From Lichenicola cladoniae (GTDB lineage Bacteria > Pseudomonadota > Alphaproteobacteria > Acetobacterales > Acetobacteraceae), in assembly GCF_013201075.1 (NCBI RefSeq), contig NZ_CP053708.1, positions 3,663,501 to 3,727,500 on the forward strand: 64,000 nt of DNA, in the 5' to 3' direction. The notes under the pieces were generated by a model that was given only the letters and a program-made list of their open reading frames with translations, had not been told where the DNA came from and did not search any database. Numbering within the stretch: the stretch's first letter is position 1; every line of letters starts with the position of its first letter. The translations under genes and the position numbers were made by a program. Shown here one piece after another: positions 36,207 through 44,842 of the stretch.

Positions 36207-37753
36207 TCGATCCTGTCGGCGTCATCGGTTCCGGGTTGGGCGGTCTTGCCGCGGCGTGCACGCTGGCGGCGCGTGGGCACAAAGTCGTGCTGTTCGAGAA
36301 AAACGACTGGCTCGGCGGCAAGGCGGCACTCTACGAGGAAGCCGGCTACCGGTTCGACATGGGTCCGACTATCCTCACGGTGCCGTCGGTACTGGCGCGG
36401 ATTTTCGGCGAAGCGAACGACCGCCTGGAGAACAGCCTCGATCTTAGGCGGCTCGATCCGCAATGGCGCTGCTTCTTCGACGACGGTGCGGTGCTCGATC
36501 TCGACGAGGACGTTGCCACGATGGCATTGCGCCTGCGCGGCTTTTCCGGCGCCGGCGAGAACAATACCGAACAGGGCTACATCGATTTCCTGGCGCTGAG
36601 CGAGAAGCTGCACGACGTCAGCCGGAAGTTCTTTTTCTGGCGGTCGGTCGAAGACATCTCCGACACTATGGATCTCAAGAAGAACATGGATCTGGGCACG
36701 CTCCGCGACGTGCTGAGCCTGCGCATGGGCTCCACCGTCGCACGACAGATCCGCAAGCGCATCGGCGACGAGCGGGTCAGCCAGATGCTCGATCATTTCA
36801 CCCAGTATGTCGGATCGTCGCCGTATCTTGCGCCGGCAGTACTCTGCAGCATCGCGCACATGCAGACGCAGGAAGGCATCTGGTATCCGATGGGCGGCAC
36901 CCGCGCCGTGCCGGAAGCTCTGGCCGAACTGGCAGGACGGCTCGGTGTCGAGTTCCGCACCAGCACCGGGATCGCCCGCATCACCCAGAGCAACGGTCGG
37001 GCCGATGGCGTGGTGACGGAGGCGGGCGAGACGGTGAAGCTGTCGGCCGTGGTGTCCAACATGGACAGCGTGCGGACGTATCGCGAGCTGGTCGGGGGGG
37101 CTGCGCAGAAGAGCTTCGCCAAGCGGCGCAAGCGCGAGCCGGCGTGTTCGGGCGTGGTGCTGTATCTCGGTCTCGACCATGCGTACGATCATCTGCTGCA
37201 CCACGACTTCGTCTTCTCGCGCGATCCGGAAGAGGAGTTCGACTACATCTACAAGAAAGGCGAGCCTGCGCCGGACCCGACCTGCTACGTCGCGGCTCCC
37301 TCCCGCACCGAGCCGGGTGTGGCTCCACCGGGCGGCGAGGCGTTGTATGTGCTGGTGCACACGCCGTATCTGCGGCCGCATCACGACTGGAATGCGATGC
37401 TGCCTGGCTACCGTAAGGTGATCCTGGACAAGCTGGCACGCACGGCCGGCATGAAGGACCTGGAAAGCCGGATCAAGGTCGAGCGCATCCTGACGCCCGC
37501 CGACATCCACGAGCGATACCGGGTGCTCGACGGGGCGATCTATGGGTTGGCCAGCCATGGCCGGTTCATCGGCGCGTTCAAGCCAGGTAATAGGTCGCGC
37601 GACCTCGATGGGCTCTATCTGGCCGGCGGCGCGGCGCATCCGGGACCGGGCATGCCGATGGTGATGATGTCCGGCTGGATCGCGGCGGACAGTCTGGATC
37701 AGGACGTGCGGTCCAATCATCCCGGTGCGAGCGAGACGAGGCTCAGCGCCTGA
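36203..37753 (+). CDS. CrtI/CrtN-type carotenoid desaturase or oxidase (second, CrtP-like)
   Basis: 516 residues from GTG 36203, overlapping the previous stop and preceded by AAGGGGAA. GVIGSGLGGLAAACTLAARG and VVLFEKNDWLGGKAA form the FAD site, then FDMGPTILTVPSVLARIF. LYLAGGAAHPGPGMPMVMMS is the family C-terminal motif. Paired paralogues of this kind occur in C30 carotenoid operons, where one desaturates and the other oxidises the chain end (CrtP/CrtNb). Which copy does which step cannot be told from sequence alone. It is followed by the acyltransferase through a CTGA overlap. Confidence 0.85.
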   Translation: MIDPVGVIGSGLGGLAAACTLAARGHKVVLFEKNDWLGGKAALYEEAGYRFDMGPTILTVPSVLARIFGEANDRLENSLDLRRLDPQWRCFFDDGAVLDLDEDVATMALRLRGFSGAGENNTEQGYIDFLALSEKLHDVSRKFFFWRSVEDISDTMDLKKNMDLGTLRDVLSLRMGSTVARQIRKRIGDERVSQMLDHFTQYVGSSPYLAPAVLCSIAHMQTQEGIWYPMGGTRAVPEALAELAGRLGVEFRTSTGIARITQSNGRADGVVTEAGETVKLSAVVSNMDSVRTYRELVGGAAQKSFAKRRKREPACSGVVLYLGLDHAYDHLLHHDFVFSRDPEEEFDYIYKKGEPAPDPTCYVAAPSRTEPGVAPPGGEALYVLVHTPYLRPHHDWNAMLPGYRKVILDKLARTAGMKDLESRIKVERILTPADIHERYRVLDGAIYGLASHGRFIGAFKPGNRSRDLDGLYLAGGAAHPGPGMPMVMMSGWIAADSLDQDVRSNHPGASETRLSA

Positions 37754-38547
37754 CCAACCAGGATCCGGTCGCAGCGCGGTCGGAGTTCCTGTTCCGCCTG
37801 TTCGCTTTCTATCTGAGGCTTTCGATCCGCCGGCGCTTCCGGGCAATCCGGATCTCCGGCTTCGATGCCGAAACTCTTCCACGCGACCGACCGCTGATCA
37901 TCTATGGCAACCATCCATCCTGGTGGGACCCGGCGCTGTATCTTCTGCTCGCCGATCTGCAGTTCCGCGGACGCCCGGGTTTCGGTCCGATGGAGGAGGA
38001 TGCGCTCGAACGCTACGGGTTCTTCCGGAAGCTCGGCATCTTCGGCATCGACAAGCACAGTGCGGCCGGCGCGCGTCGCTTCCTGTCCGTGGCAAAGCAG
38101 GTGCTGGGCAATACCGGTGGCCCGGGCGGGCGAATGATGCTCTGGGTGACGGCCGAGGGCGATTTCACCGATCCACGAGTACGCCCGGTCCGGCTGCGCC
38201 CCGGCATCGCCCATCTTGCGGCGCTGCAGCCCGACGCGCTGCTGGTGCCGCTTGCCGTCGAATACGTGTTCTGGAATGAGAGCCGGCCCGAACTTCTGCT
38301 CCGCCTCGGCACGCCACTCGCGGCAGACCGGAGCGTGCGCACCGCCGAGTGGACCAGCCGGCTGGAACGTGGATTGACCGAAACGATGGACCAGCTCGCC
38401 CTCGACAGCCAGGCACGCAACCCGGCCCGGTTCACCCGGCTGCTGTTCGGCGGCGCCGGCGTCGGCGGCCCTTACGATGCGTGGCGACGCCTGCGTGCCC
38501 GGCTGTCCGGCCAGCGGATCACGACCGCGCATGGCGAGGAGGCATGA
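37750..38547 (+). CDS. Lysophospholipid acyltransferase-like enzyme with apparent CTG start
   Basis: 265 residues. The PlsC-type motif NHPSWWDPALY (H-x4-D) is present about 60 codons in, followed by FGPMEEDALERYGFF, and WVTAEGDFTDPR near the second conserved block. No ATG, GTG or TTG precedes the motif in this frame. ATG 37990 would delete the catalytic H-x4-D, so it cannot be the start. CTG 37750 overlaps the previous stop as CTGA, mirroring the GTGA and ATGA joins on either side, and lies ten bases after GAGG. In context it probably acylates the carotenoid glycoside, as CrtO does for staphyloxanthin. That assignment is inference. Confidence 0.78.
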   Translation: MTNQDPVAARSEFLFRLFAFYLRLSIRRRFRAIRISGFDAETLPRDRPLIIYGNHPSWWDPALYLLLADLQFRGRPGFGPMEEDALERYGFFRKLGIFGIDKHSAAGARRFLSVAKQVLGNTGGPGGRMMLWVTAEGDFTDPRVRPVRLRPGIAHLAALQPDALLVPLAVEYVFWNESRPELLLRLGTPLAADRSVRTAEWTSRLERGLTETMDQLALDSQARNPARFTRLLFGGAGVGGPYDAWRRLRARLSGQRITTAHGEEA

Positions 38548-39665
38548 ACCACGGTCGGGCGGCAGCGGTCGCCGGATGGATGGCGCTTGGTCTCGCCGCG
38601 CTTCCGCTGGCGCTGGCAATCGGCAACCTGAAGCGCCTGCAGGCCCCCAAGCCGGCGGCGATCCGGCCGCGCATGTCGGTGCTGATCCCGGCCCGGAACG
38701 AGGCCGCCAACATCGGCGATGCGGTGGCCTGCGTGCTCGCCAGTCGCGACGTCGAACTCGAAGTGCTGGTGCTCGACGACGGCTCGACCGATGCGACGCC
38801 CGCCATTCTGGCGACAATCGCCGATCCGCGGCTGCGGGTGATATCCGGGGGCGGCGTCCTGCCGTCCGGCTGGTCCGGCAAGCAATATGCGTGTGCACGC
38901 CTGGGTCGCGAGGCCAGCCTCGAGTTGCTGGTGTTCGTGGATGCGGATGTCCGGCTAGCCCCGGACGCGTTGTCGCGCATGGCGGGCTACATGCAGGCGA
39001 ACCCGGATATCGGGCTGGCCAGCGGCATCCCGCGCCAGATCACCGGGACCTGGTCCGAATGGCTGTTGTTACCGCTGATCCACCTGTTGCTGCTGGGCTA
39101 CCGGCCGGATGCGCTCGATCATGGCCGTGTCGATCCCCGCTTCGCAGCCGGTTGCGGCCAGTTGTTCATCGCGCGCTCAGGGGCCTATCGCGCCATGGGG
39201 GGCCACGATGCGATCCGTGCATCGCTGCATGACGGGCTTACCCTGCCCCGGGCCTTCAGGCGCCACGGGATGCCGACCGGCCTCTTCGACGCAACCGCGC
39301 TTGCCTCCTGCCGGATGTATACCACTGCCGCCGACCTGTGGGAGGGCCTGACCAAGAACGCCACCGAAGGCCTGGCCACGCCGCGCGGCCTGCCGATCTG
39401 GACGATCATCCTCGGCGGTGGCCACGTGCTGCCACTGCCGCTCATGCTGTTCGCGCCGAGCCTGCCGGCGGCAGCGGCGGTCGCCTGCGGGACGACGCTC
39501 CGGCTGTTGCTGGCACGGCGGTTCGACCAGAGCATGCGCAGCGTGGTCCTGCATCCGTTGGGCGTGCTGGCGTTGCTTGCGCTGCAATGGTCGGCGCTGG
39601 TTCGTGCGCGGTCGGGGCGGCCATCCACCTGGCGCGGGCGCGTATATCCGGCAGCGCAGTCGTGA
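38544..39665 (+). CDS. GT2 family membrane glycosyltransferase, CrtQ-like
   Basis: 373 residues. One N-terminal helix (VAGWMALGLAALPLALAIG) and about three C-terminal helices anchor a cytosolic GT-A domain: MSVLIPARNEAANIGDAV, LVLDDGSTDATPAILA and VFVDADVRLAPDAL (metal site). SGWSGKQYACARLG is typical of CrtQ-like and hopanoid-type GT2 enzymes. ATG 38544 overlaps the acyltransferase stop (ATGA). In this operon it most likely glycosylates the carotenoid carboxyl or hydroxyl end. Confidence 0.85.
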   Translation: MNHGRAAAVAGWMALGLAALPLALAIGNLKRLQAPKPAAIRPRMSVLIPARNEAANIGDAVACVLASRDVELEVLVLDDGSTDATPAILATIADPRLRVISGGGVLPSGWSGKQYACARLGREASLELLVFVDADVRLAPDALSRMAGYMQANPDIGLASGIPRQITGTWSEWLLLPLIHLLLLGYRPDALDHGRVDPRFAAGCGQLFIARSGAYRAMGGHDAIRASLHDGLTLPRAFRRHGMPTGLFDATALASCRMYTTAADLWEGLTKNATEGLATPRGLPIWTIILGGGHVLPLPLMLFAPSLPAAAAVACGTTLRLLLARRFDQSMRSVVLHPLGVLALLALQWSALVRARSGRPSTWRGRVYPAAQS

Positions 39666-39706
39666 CGCCGGCTCCCGACATCACGCACGAGGCGGGCAGA
39701 GAGACA

Positions 39707-40177
39707 ATGCGCCGTGCACCCCCCGCCGGGAGACGGTTGGCCCCTCGTCTTGTTCCCGGCTGTCTCCGCCTCATGGTCCTCGGCGTGTTCCTGTCATGCG
39801 GGACATCCGCCTGGTCAGCCGCACTGACCATCACTGTCGCCAACCTGCCAAGCGAGAAAGGTCACGTACGGATAGGCGTCTGCACACGTTCGCAGTTCCT
39901 GAGCGAGCGGTGCAGCTATCACGCGATAGTGTCGGCAAAAGCCGGCACGATTACGACAACGATCCAGGATGTGGCTCCCGGCACCTACGCGGTTGCGGCG
40001 TACCAGGATGAAACCGACCTCGGGCGCATGCGCCGCAACCTGTTTGGAATTCCGCTGAACCCGTCGGGCTTCTCGCGCGATCCGAAGATCGGCTATGGGC
40101 CACCTTCGTTCGACGCCTGCGCGTTCCGGATCGGCGCCCAGGATGCCGCGATCACCGTCACGGTGCGTACCCACTAG
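39707..40177 (+). CDS. DUF2141 secreted protein
   Basis: 156 residues from ATG 39707. A hydrophobic segment after a basic start (LMVLGVFLSCGTSAWSAAL) is a likely signal peptide. The mature part has the DUF2141 pattern: VRIGVCTRSQFL, VAPGTYAVAAYQDET, GRMRRNLFGIP and GYGPPSFDACAF. GTG 39662 overlaps the previous stop and is an alternative start giving 15 more residues. The DUF2141 family has no established biochemical role; its place at the end of the carotenoid run suggests a periplasmic pigment- or membrane-associated function. Confidence 0.8.
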   Translation: MRRAPPAGRRLAPRLVPGCLRLMVLGVFLSCGTSAWSAALTITVANLPSEKGHVRIGVCTRSQFLSERCSYHAIVSAKAGTITTTIQDVAPGTYAVAAYQDETDLGRMRRNLFGIPLNPSGFSRDPKIGYGPPSFDACAFRIGAQDAAITVTVRTH

Positions 40178-40245
40178 GCTGTTGCGAACCGGCTTCTTCT
40201 TCTTGAAGATACCTGCATCGAATAGATGCACGGAGCGGGCGGCTT

Positions 40246-41358
40246 ATGGCGGATCGGGTCCTGGTCACGGGCGGAGCGGGCTTCATCGGTCGGCATGTGG
40301 TGCGGGCCCTCCTGGCGCGCGGCGATAGCGTCCGTGTCTATGACAGCCTGATCGAGCAGGTGCACCCGCATGGTGCAACTTCGGAATCCGTGCCCGACGA
40401 CGTCGAACTGGTCCAGGCCGATATCCGCGATAGCGAAGCGCTCGGTCATGCGCTGGATGGCATCGACAAGGTCGTGCACCTGGCGGCAGACGTCGGTGTC
40501 GGCCAGAGCATGTACCTGATCGAACGCTACGTGGCGGTCAACGATCTCGGGACGGCCTGCCTCTGCCAGGCGCTGATCGACAAGCCTGTGAAGCGGGTCG
40601 TGGTGGCATCCTCGATGTCGATCTACGGCGAGGGCCTCTACACCGCGACCGACGGCACGATGATGCAGGAGGTCGTGCGCCCGGTGCGTCAGGTCGGCGC
40701 GGGCTGGGACCCGCTCGGGCCGGACGGGTCCCCGCTCACTCCCGCCGCGACGCCGGAGTGGAAACAGGCGCGGCTCGCATCGGTGTATGCGATCACCAAG
40801 TACATGCAGGAGCAGTTGATCCTGTGCGCGCCTCCGGCTTATGGCATCGAGGGCGTCGCGTTACGGCTGTTCAACGTCTATGGACCGGGCCAGGCGCTTT
40901 CCAATCCGTATACCGGCGTGCTGGCGATCTTCGCGTCGCGGCTGCTCAACCGCGAGCGGCCGCTGGTGTTCGAGGATGGCGGTCAGCGCCGCGACTTCGT
41001 GCATGTGGACGACGTGGTGCAGGCGTTCCTGCTGGCGCTCGACCACCCGGCCGCGGCCAACCGGGTGTTCAACATCGGCAGCGGCCGCAACGTCTCGATT
41101 TCCGATGTGGCCCGGGCAGCCGCTTCAGCGATGGATCTGGCTCAAATCGAACCGGAGTTCGTCGGCAAGGCCCGCACCGGCGATATCAGGCACTGCTTCT
41201 CCGACATCACCCTGGCCCGCGACGTGCTGGGTTTTGCGCCTACGCGGACGTTCGACAATGCACTGCCCGAACAGATGGAATGGGTGCGTCGCCAGCAGGC
41301 CACCGATCGCGTGCAGGAAGCCCGCAGCGAACTGGAAGCACGCGGACTGGTCGCATGA
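40246..41358 (+). CDS. NAD-dependent nucleotide-sugar epimerase (extended SDR)
   Basis: 370 residues. VLVTGGAGFIGRHVV is the NAD site, VHLAADVGVGQSM and SSMSIYGEG surround the active Ser/Thr, and YAITKYMQE holds YxxxK. The RLFNVYGPGQALSNPYTGV, QRRDFVHVDDVV and NIGSGRNVSI stretches are typical of dTDP-L-rhamnose/UDP-sugar 4-epimerases. It opens the oligosaccharide cluster and overlaps the next gene by four bases (ATGA). Confidence 0.88.
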   Translation: MADRVLVTGGAGFIGRHVVRALLARGDSVRVYDSLIEQVHPHGATSESVPDDVELVQADIRDSEALGHALDGIDKVVHLAADVGVGQSMYLIERYVAVNDLGTACLCQALIDKPVKRVVVASSMSIYGEGLYTATDGTMMQEVVRPVRQVGAGWDPLGPDGSPLTPAATPEWKQARLASVYAITKYMQEQLILCAPPAYGIEGVALRLFNVYGPGQALSNPYTGVLAIFASRLLNRERPLVFEDGGQRRDFVHVDDVVQAFLLALDHPAAANRVFNIGSGRNVSISDVARAAASAMDLAQIEPEFVGKARTGDIRHCFSDITLARDVLGFAPTRTFDNALPEQMEWVRRQQATDRVQEARSELEARGLVA

Positions 41359-41489
41359 CGGATCTCCTCCGGACCGATGGCATGAGCGATCTCCTGCGGG
41401 CCGGTCGCGCGAAGGAAATTCCTCCGACCGCTCGCGTCAAGGAAGTCCGCCGGACTGGTCGCGTGGAGAAAGTTCTTCGGGGCGGAGGC
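41355..41489 (+). repeat. Imperfect 27-bp tandem repeat in the 5' end of the fusion gene
   Basis: Five consecutive 27-base units (41355-41381, 41382-41408, 41409-41435, 41436-41462, 41463-41489). They encode nine-residue units MTDLLRTDG, MSDLLRAGR, AKEIPPTAR, VKEVRRTGR and VEKVLRGGG. Units 1 and 2 are closest; later ones diverge. The repeat ends exactly where the hydrolase domain begins. Confidence 0.75.
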
Positions 41490-43532
41490 GGCGCGCTCGG
41501 GCTGGTCGAGTGGTTCCATCCGGGCGAGCATGCACGCGTCGAGGAAAGCCTGGGCCGGTTGCGTGTTCTCGGCATTACCCGCTTGCGCACGCACATCTCC
41601 TGGGCCGAATACGTCAATGACGGTGGCGCAGACTGGTATGGCTGGCTGGTGCCGCGCCTGGCAGGCGAAATCGAACTGCTGCCGTGCGTGCATTTCACCC
41701 CGCCGAGCCTGTCCCGCACCGGCCGCACCAGTGGCCCGCCGCACGATCTCAGGGCCTACGCCGATTTCATCGACCATCTGATCACCCGGTTCGACGGCAT
41801 GTTCCCTGCCGTCGAGATCTGGAACGAGCCGAACAACCTGCTCGACTGGGACTGGCAGCAGGACCATGACTGGCTGCTGTTCTGTGAGATGGCGGGCGCC
41901 GCCGCGCACTGGATCCAGGCGCGCGGGCTCAAGGCGGTGCTCGGCGGCCCCTGCCCCGCGGACCTGAACTGGCTCCGGCTGATGGGCGAGCGCGGGCTGC
42001 TGAACGTGCTCGATGCGGTCGGGCTGCACGGGTTTCCCGGCACATGGGATGCGGAGGCACGGTCCTGGCGCGGCTGGCCGGCGCTGATCGCCTCGGTCCG
42101 CGAGACCGTTGATGGATTCAACCCGAAGCTTGAGCTGTGGATCACCGAGACCGGCTATTCCACATGGCGTAACGATCCGTTCGCGCAGGTGACCCGGTTC
42201 GTCGAGATCGCCGAGCTGCCGGTCGAGCGGATCTACTGGTACGGGTTGCAGGATATCGCCGCGGACGTGGCGGTACAGGAAGGCCTGCATTTCGACGAAC
42301 GGCACTATCATTTCGGGCTGTACACCGAGGCAGGCAGCCCGAAGCTGCTCGGCAGACTGCTTGCCAGCGGCGGCCTGGCGCTGGCACGCGACATCGCCGA
42401 TGCCGGCGCGCCGAAACCGGCCCTCGGCAAGCCCGGCCTGATCGGCACCAAGCCCGCGCTGGTGACCGGAGGCGCCGGCTTCATCGGCACCAATCTCGCC
42501 GACCGGCTGGCACGCGACGGCGAGGATGTGCTGATCCTGGACAGCCTGGCGCGGCCCGGGGTCGAGGAGAACCTGGACTGGCTCAGGCGGCGCCACCGCG
42601 GCCGGCTGTCGGTGGCGATCGCCGATCTGCGCGATACGAAGGCGGTGGCGGATGCCGCACGCGACGCCTCCAGCGTGTTCCATCTGGCCGGCCAGGTGGC
42701 GGTCACCACCAGCCTGGTCGACCCGCTGGCCGACTTCGACATCAACCTGCGCGGCACCATCAACCTGCTCGAGGCGCTTCGCCGCCGGAGTGAAGGCGCC
42801 GGGTCCGAACCGGTGCCGCTGGTGTTCGCCAGCACCAACAAGGTCTATGGCGACCTCGCCGACATAAGGCTGTCGCACAACGACGACGCCTACCTGCCGA
42901 TCGACCCGTTGCTTCGTGCGCACGGCATCGGCGAAGCCCGGCCGCTGTCGTTCCACACCCCATACGGTTGCTCCAAGGGTGCTGCCGACCAGTATGTACT
43001 GGACTATGCCCGCTCGTTCGGCCTGCCGATGGTGGTGCTGCGGATGAGCTGCATCTATGGGCCACGCCAGCTCGGCACCGAGGACCAGGGCTGGCTCGCG
43101 CATTTCCTGTTGTCGGCGCTGCAGGATCGCCCACTGAGCCTATACGGCGACGGGCGCCAGGTCCGCGACGTGCTGGAAGTCGAGGATGCGGTCTCGGCCT
43201 ACCTGGCGGCGCGGGACCATGCGCCGCTGGTGGCGGGCGAGGCGTTCAACCTCGGCGGCGGCGCCGACAATGCGATCACACTGCTGATGCTGATCGAGGA
43301 GATCGAGCGGCTCACCGGGCAGCGGGTACGGCGCGATTTCCATCCCTGGCGCACCGGCGACCAGCGCTATTTCGTGGCGGACACCAGGCGCGCCAGGCAG
43401 GTTCTGGGATTGTCACAGCCCCTGGGATGGCGGGACGGCGTGGCGAGGCTGCTGCGCTGGATCGAGACGGAACGGCCGCATCTGGTCGGGCGTTCGATGG
43501 CGACCGGACAGATGATCGAGGGTGCCGCATGA
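41355..43532 (+). CDS. Clan-A glycoside hydrolase fused to CDP-paratose 2-epimerase-like SDR
   Basis: 725 residues from ATG 41355 (ATGA join). After about 45 repeat-derived residues, a TIM-barrel domain (about 50-345) carries the two clan-A glutamates: EIWNEPNN (E158, acid/base) and WITETGYST (E265, nucleophile). From about 365 a complete extended SDR follows: LVTGGAGFIGTNLADRLA, FHLAGQVAVTTSLVDPL, STNKVYGD, and FHTPYGCSKGAADQY with YxxxK at 537-541, then RMSCIYGPRQLGTEDQGW, a pattern close to CDP-paratose 2-epimerase. One chain thus joins glycan cleavage or transglycosylation with nucleotide-sugar epimerisation. No signal peptide, so it acts in the cytosol. Substrates unknown. Confidence 0.85.
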   Translation: MTDLLRTDGMSDLLRAGRAKEIPPTARVKEVRRTGRVEKVLRGGGGALGLVEWFHPGEHARVEESLGRLRVLGITRLRTHISWAEYVNDGGADWYGWLVPRLAGEIELLPCVHFTPPSLSRTGRTSGPPHDLRAYADFIDHLITRFDGMFPAVEIWNEPNNLLDWDWQQDHDWLLFCEMAGAAAHWIQARGLKAVLGGPCPADLNWLRLMGERGLLNVLDAVGLHGFPGTWDAEARSWRGWPALIASVRETVDGFNPKLELWITETGYSTWRNDPFAQVTRFVEIAELPVERIYWYGLQDIAADVAVQEGLHFDERHYHFGLYTEAGSPKLLGRLLASGGLALARDIADAGAPKPALGKPGLIGTKPALVTGGAGFIGTNLADRLARDGEDVLILDSLARPGVEENLDWLRRRHRGRLSVAIADLRDTKAVADAARDASSVFHLAGQVAVTTSLVDPLADFDINLRGTINLLEALRRRSEGAGSEPVPLVFASTNKVYGDLADIRLSHNDDAYLPIDPLLRAHGIGEARPLSFHTPYGCSKGAADQYVLDYARSFGLPMVVLRMSCIYGPRQLGTEDQGWLAHFLLSALQDRPLSLYGDGRQVRDVLEVEDAVSAYLAARDHAPLVAGEAFNLGGGADNAITLLMLIEEIERLTGQRVRRDFHPWRTGDQRYFVADTRRARQVLGLSQPLGWRDGVARLLRWIETERPHLVGRSMATGQMIEGAA

Positions 43533-44842
43533 AGGTCGCGTTGCTGAACCCGCCCTGGACGTTCGAACACAGCATCTATTTCGGCTGTCGCGCCCCGCAC
43601 TTGCCGATCGAACTCGGCGCGTCGAAAACCCTGCTGGAACGGGCCGGTCACGCGACACTGATGCGCGACGGCCTGCTCGACGAGCTCGATATCGGCGGCA
43701 TGGCCGAGGCCTGCGCCGGGTTCGCGCCGGACATGATCGTCGTCACCACCGCGCCCACCTACCTGTTCTGGCGCTGCGCCCAGCCCGAGTTGCGGCTGCC
43801 GCGGATGCTGCTCGATGCGCTGCGTGTGGCATGCCCGCACGCGACGCTGGTGGCGGTCGGACCGCACGGATCGGCCACACCGGACGCGGCACTGCGCAAG
43901 CTCGGCGCCGATATCGTCGTGCGCGGCGAATGCGAGGAGGTGGTGCTGGCGCTGGCGAACGGTGGCGTACCCGGCGAGGTTCCAGGAACCGCCGCCCTGC
44001 AGCCGGACGGCAGCATCCGCGCCAATGGCGGGCCACAGGCGACACGCTTCACCGACCTGCCGGCAGTGCGCTGGCCGGACCACTGGGTCGCCCGTCACCA
44101 TCATCATCATCATCGGTTCGAGCAGCCGCACCAGGGGTCGGGCCACGATCTGCCCGGTGCCGAAGTGGAAGCCTCGCGCGGCTGCCCATACTCGTGCTCG
44201 TTCTGCGCCAAGATCGATTTCCGGGACTCCTATCGTCGTCGCGACCTGGTGCCATTGCTGGAAGAAATCGATGCGCTTCGGGCGCAGGGCGTCGGCTACC
44301 TGTATTTCATCGACGAGATCTTCCTGCCGAACCGGTTGCTTCTGGAGGCACTGGTCGGACGCGGGCTGAAGTTCGGCGTGCAGACACGGATCGACCTGTG
44401 GAAGCCGGAGATGCTGGAACTGCTGGGACAGGCCGGCTGCGTCTCGATCGAGGCCGGGGTCGAGAGCCTGACCGAAGCGGGGCGTGCGGAACTGGACAAG
44501 AACTGCAAGCTCTCGACCGACGAACTCGCCGACCGGCTCATCATGGCAAAGCAGCATGTCGCCTTCGTGCAGGCCAACCTGATCCAGGTGAGCGGCGACG
44601 ATCCGGCGATGGTGACGGCCTGGCGCGAGCGCCTTCTCGCCGCCGGGGTATGGGCCAACGATCCGGTGCCGCTCTATCCGTATCCGAGTTCACCCGATTA
44701 CCGGAAGCTGTTCGGCCTCCCCGACGCGCAGGCCTGGGAACGGGCGCACGCGCATTATCTCGGGCTGTTCGACCGGATGTCCGACATCCAGGATGACACC
44801 CCGCTACCGCTCGCCGAGCTGGAATCCGTCTGCCGCCGCTGA
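43529..44842 (+). CDS. Radical SAM protein with N-terminal B12-binding-like domain
   Basis: 437 residues, ATGA overlap with the fusion gene. The first about 150 residues look like a Rossmann-type B12-binding-like domain (VALLNPPWTFEHSIYFGCR, VAVGPHGSATPDAALRKLG, IVVRGECEEVV), but a DxHxxG cobalamin-ligand motif is missing. The radical SAM core starts at SRGCPYSCSFC (CxxxCxxC cluster ligands), with YFIDEIFLPN and CVSIEAGVES strands following. A natural run of six His occupies residues 190-195. The setting among glycosyltransferases recalls radical SAM families linked to oligosaccharide clusters. It may methylate or rearrange a sugar or lipid; chemistry is not deducible. Confidence 0.85.
   Translation: MKVALLNPPWTFEHSIYFGCRAPHLPIELGASKTLLERAGHATLMRDGLLDELDIGGMAEACAGFAPDMIVVTTAPTYLFWRCAQPELRLPRMLLDALRVACPHATLVAVGPHGSATPDAALRKLGADIVVRGECEEVVLALANGGVPGEVPGTAALQPDGSIRANGGPQATRFTDLPAVRWPDHWVARHHHHHHRFEQPHQGSGHDLPGAEVEASRGCPYSCSFCAKIDFRDSYRRRDLVPLLEEIDALRAQGVGYLYFIDEIFLPNRLLLEALVGRGLKFGVQTRIDLWKPEMLELLGQAGCVSIEAGVESLTEAGRAELDKNCKLSTDELADRLIMAKQHVAFVQANLIQVSGDDPAMVTAWRERLLAAGVWANDPVPLYPYPSSPDYRKLFGLPDAQAWERAHAHYLGLFDRMSDIQDDTPLPLAELESVCRR

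Noticed and set aside
41142-43103. 653-codon minus-strand open frame
   Set aside because: Antisense to the hydrolase-epimerase fusion, which has complete catalytic motifs.
44096-44113. Six-His run as cloning-vector contamination
   Set aside because: It is internal to a gene, in frame and flanked by conserved radical SAM sequence; no vector sequence surrounds it.
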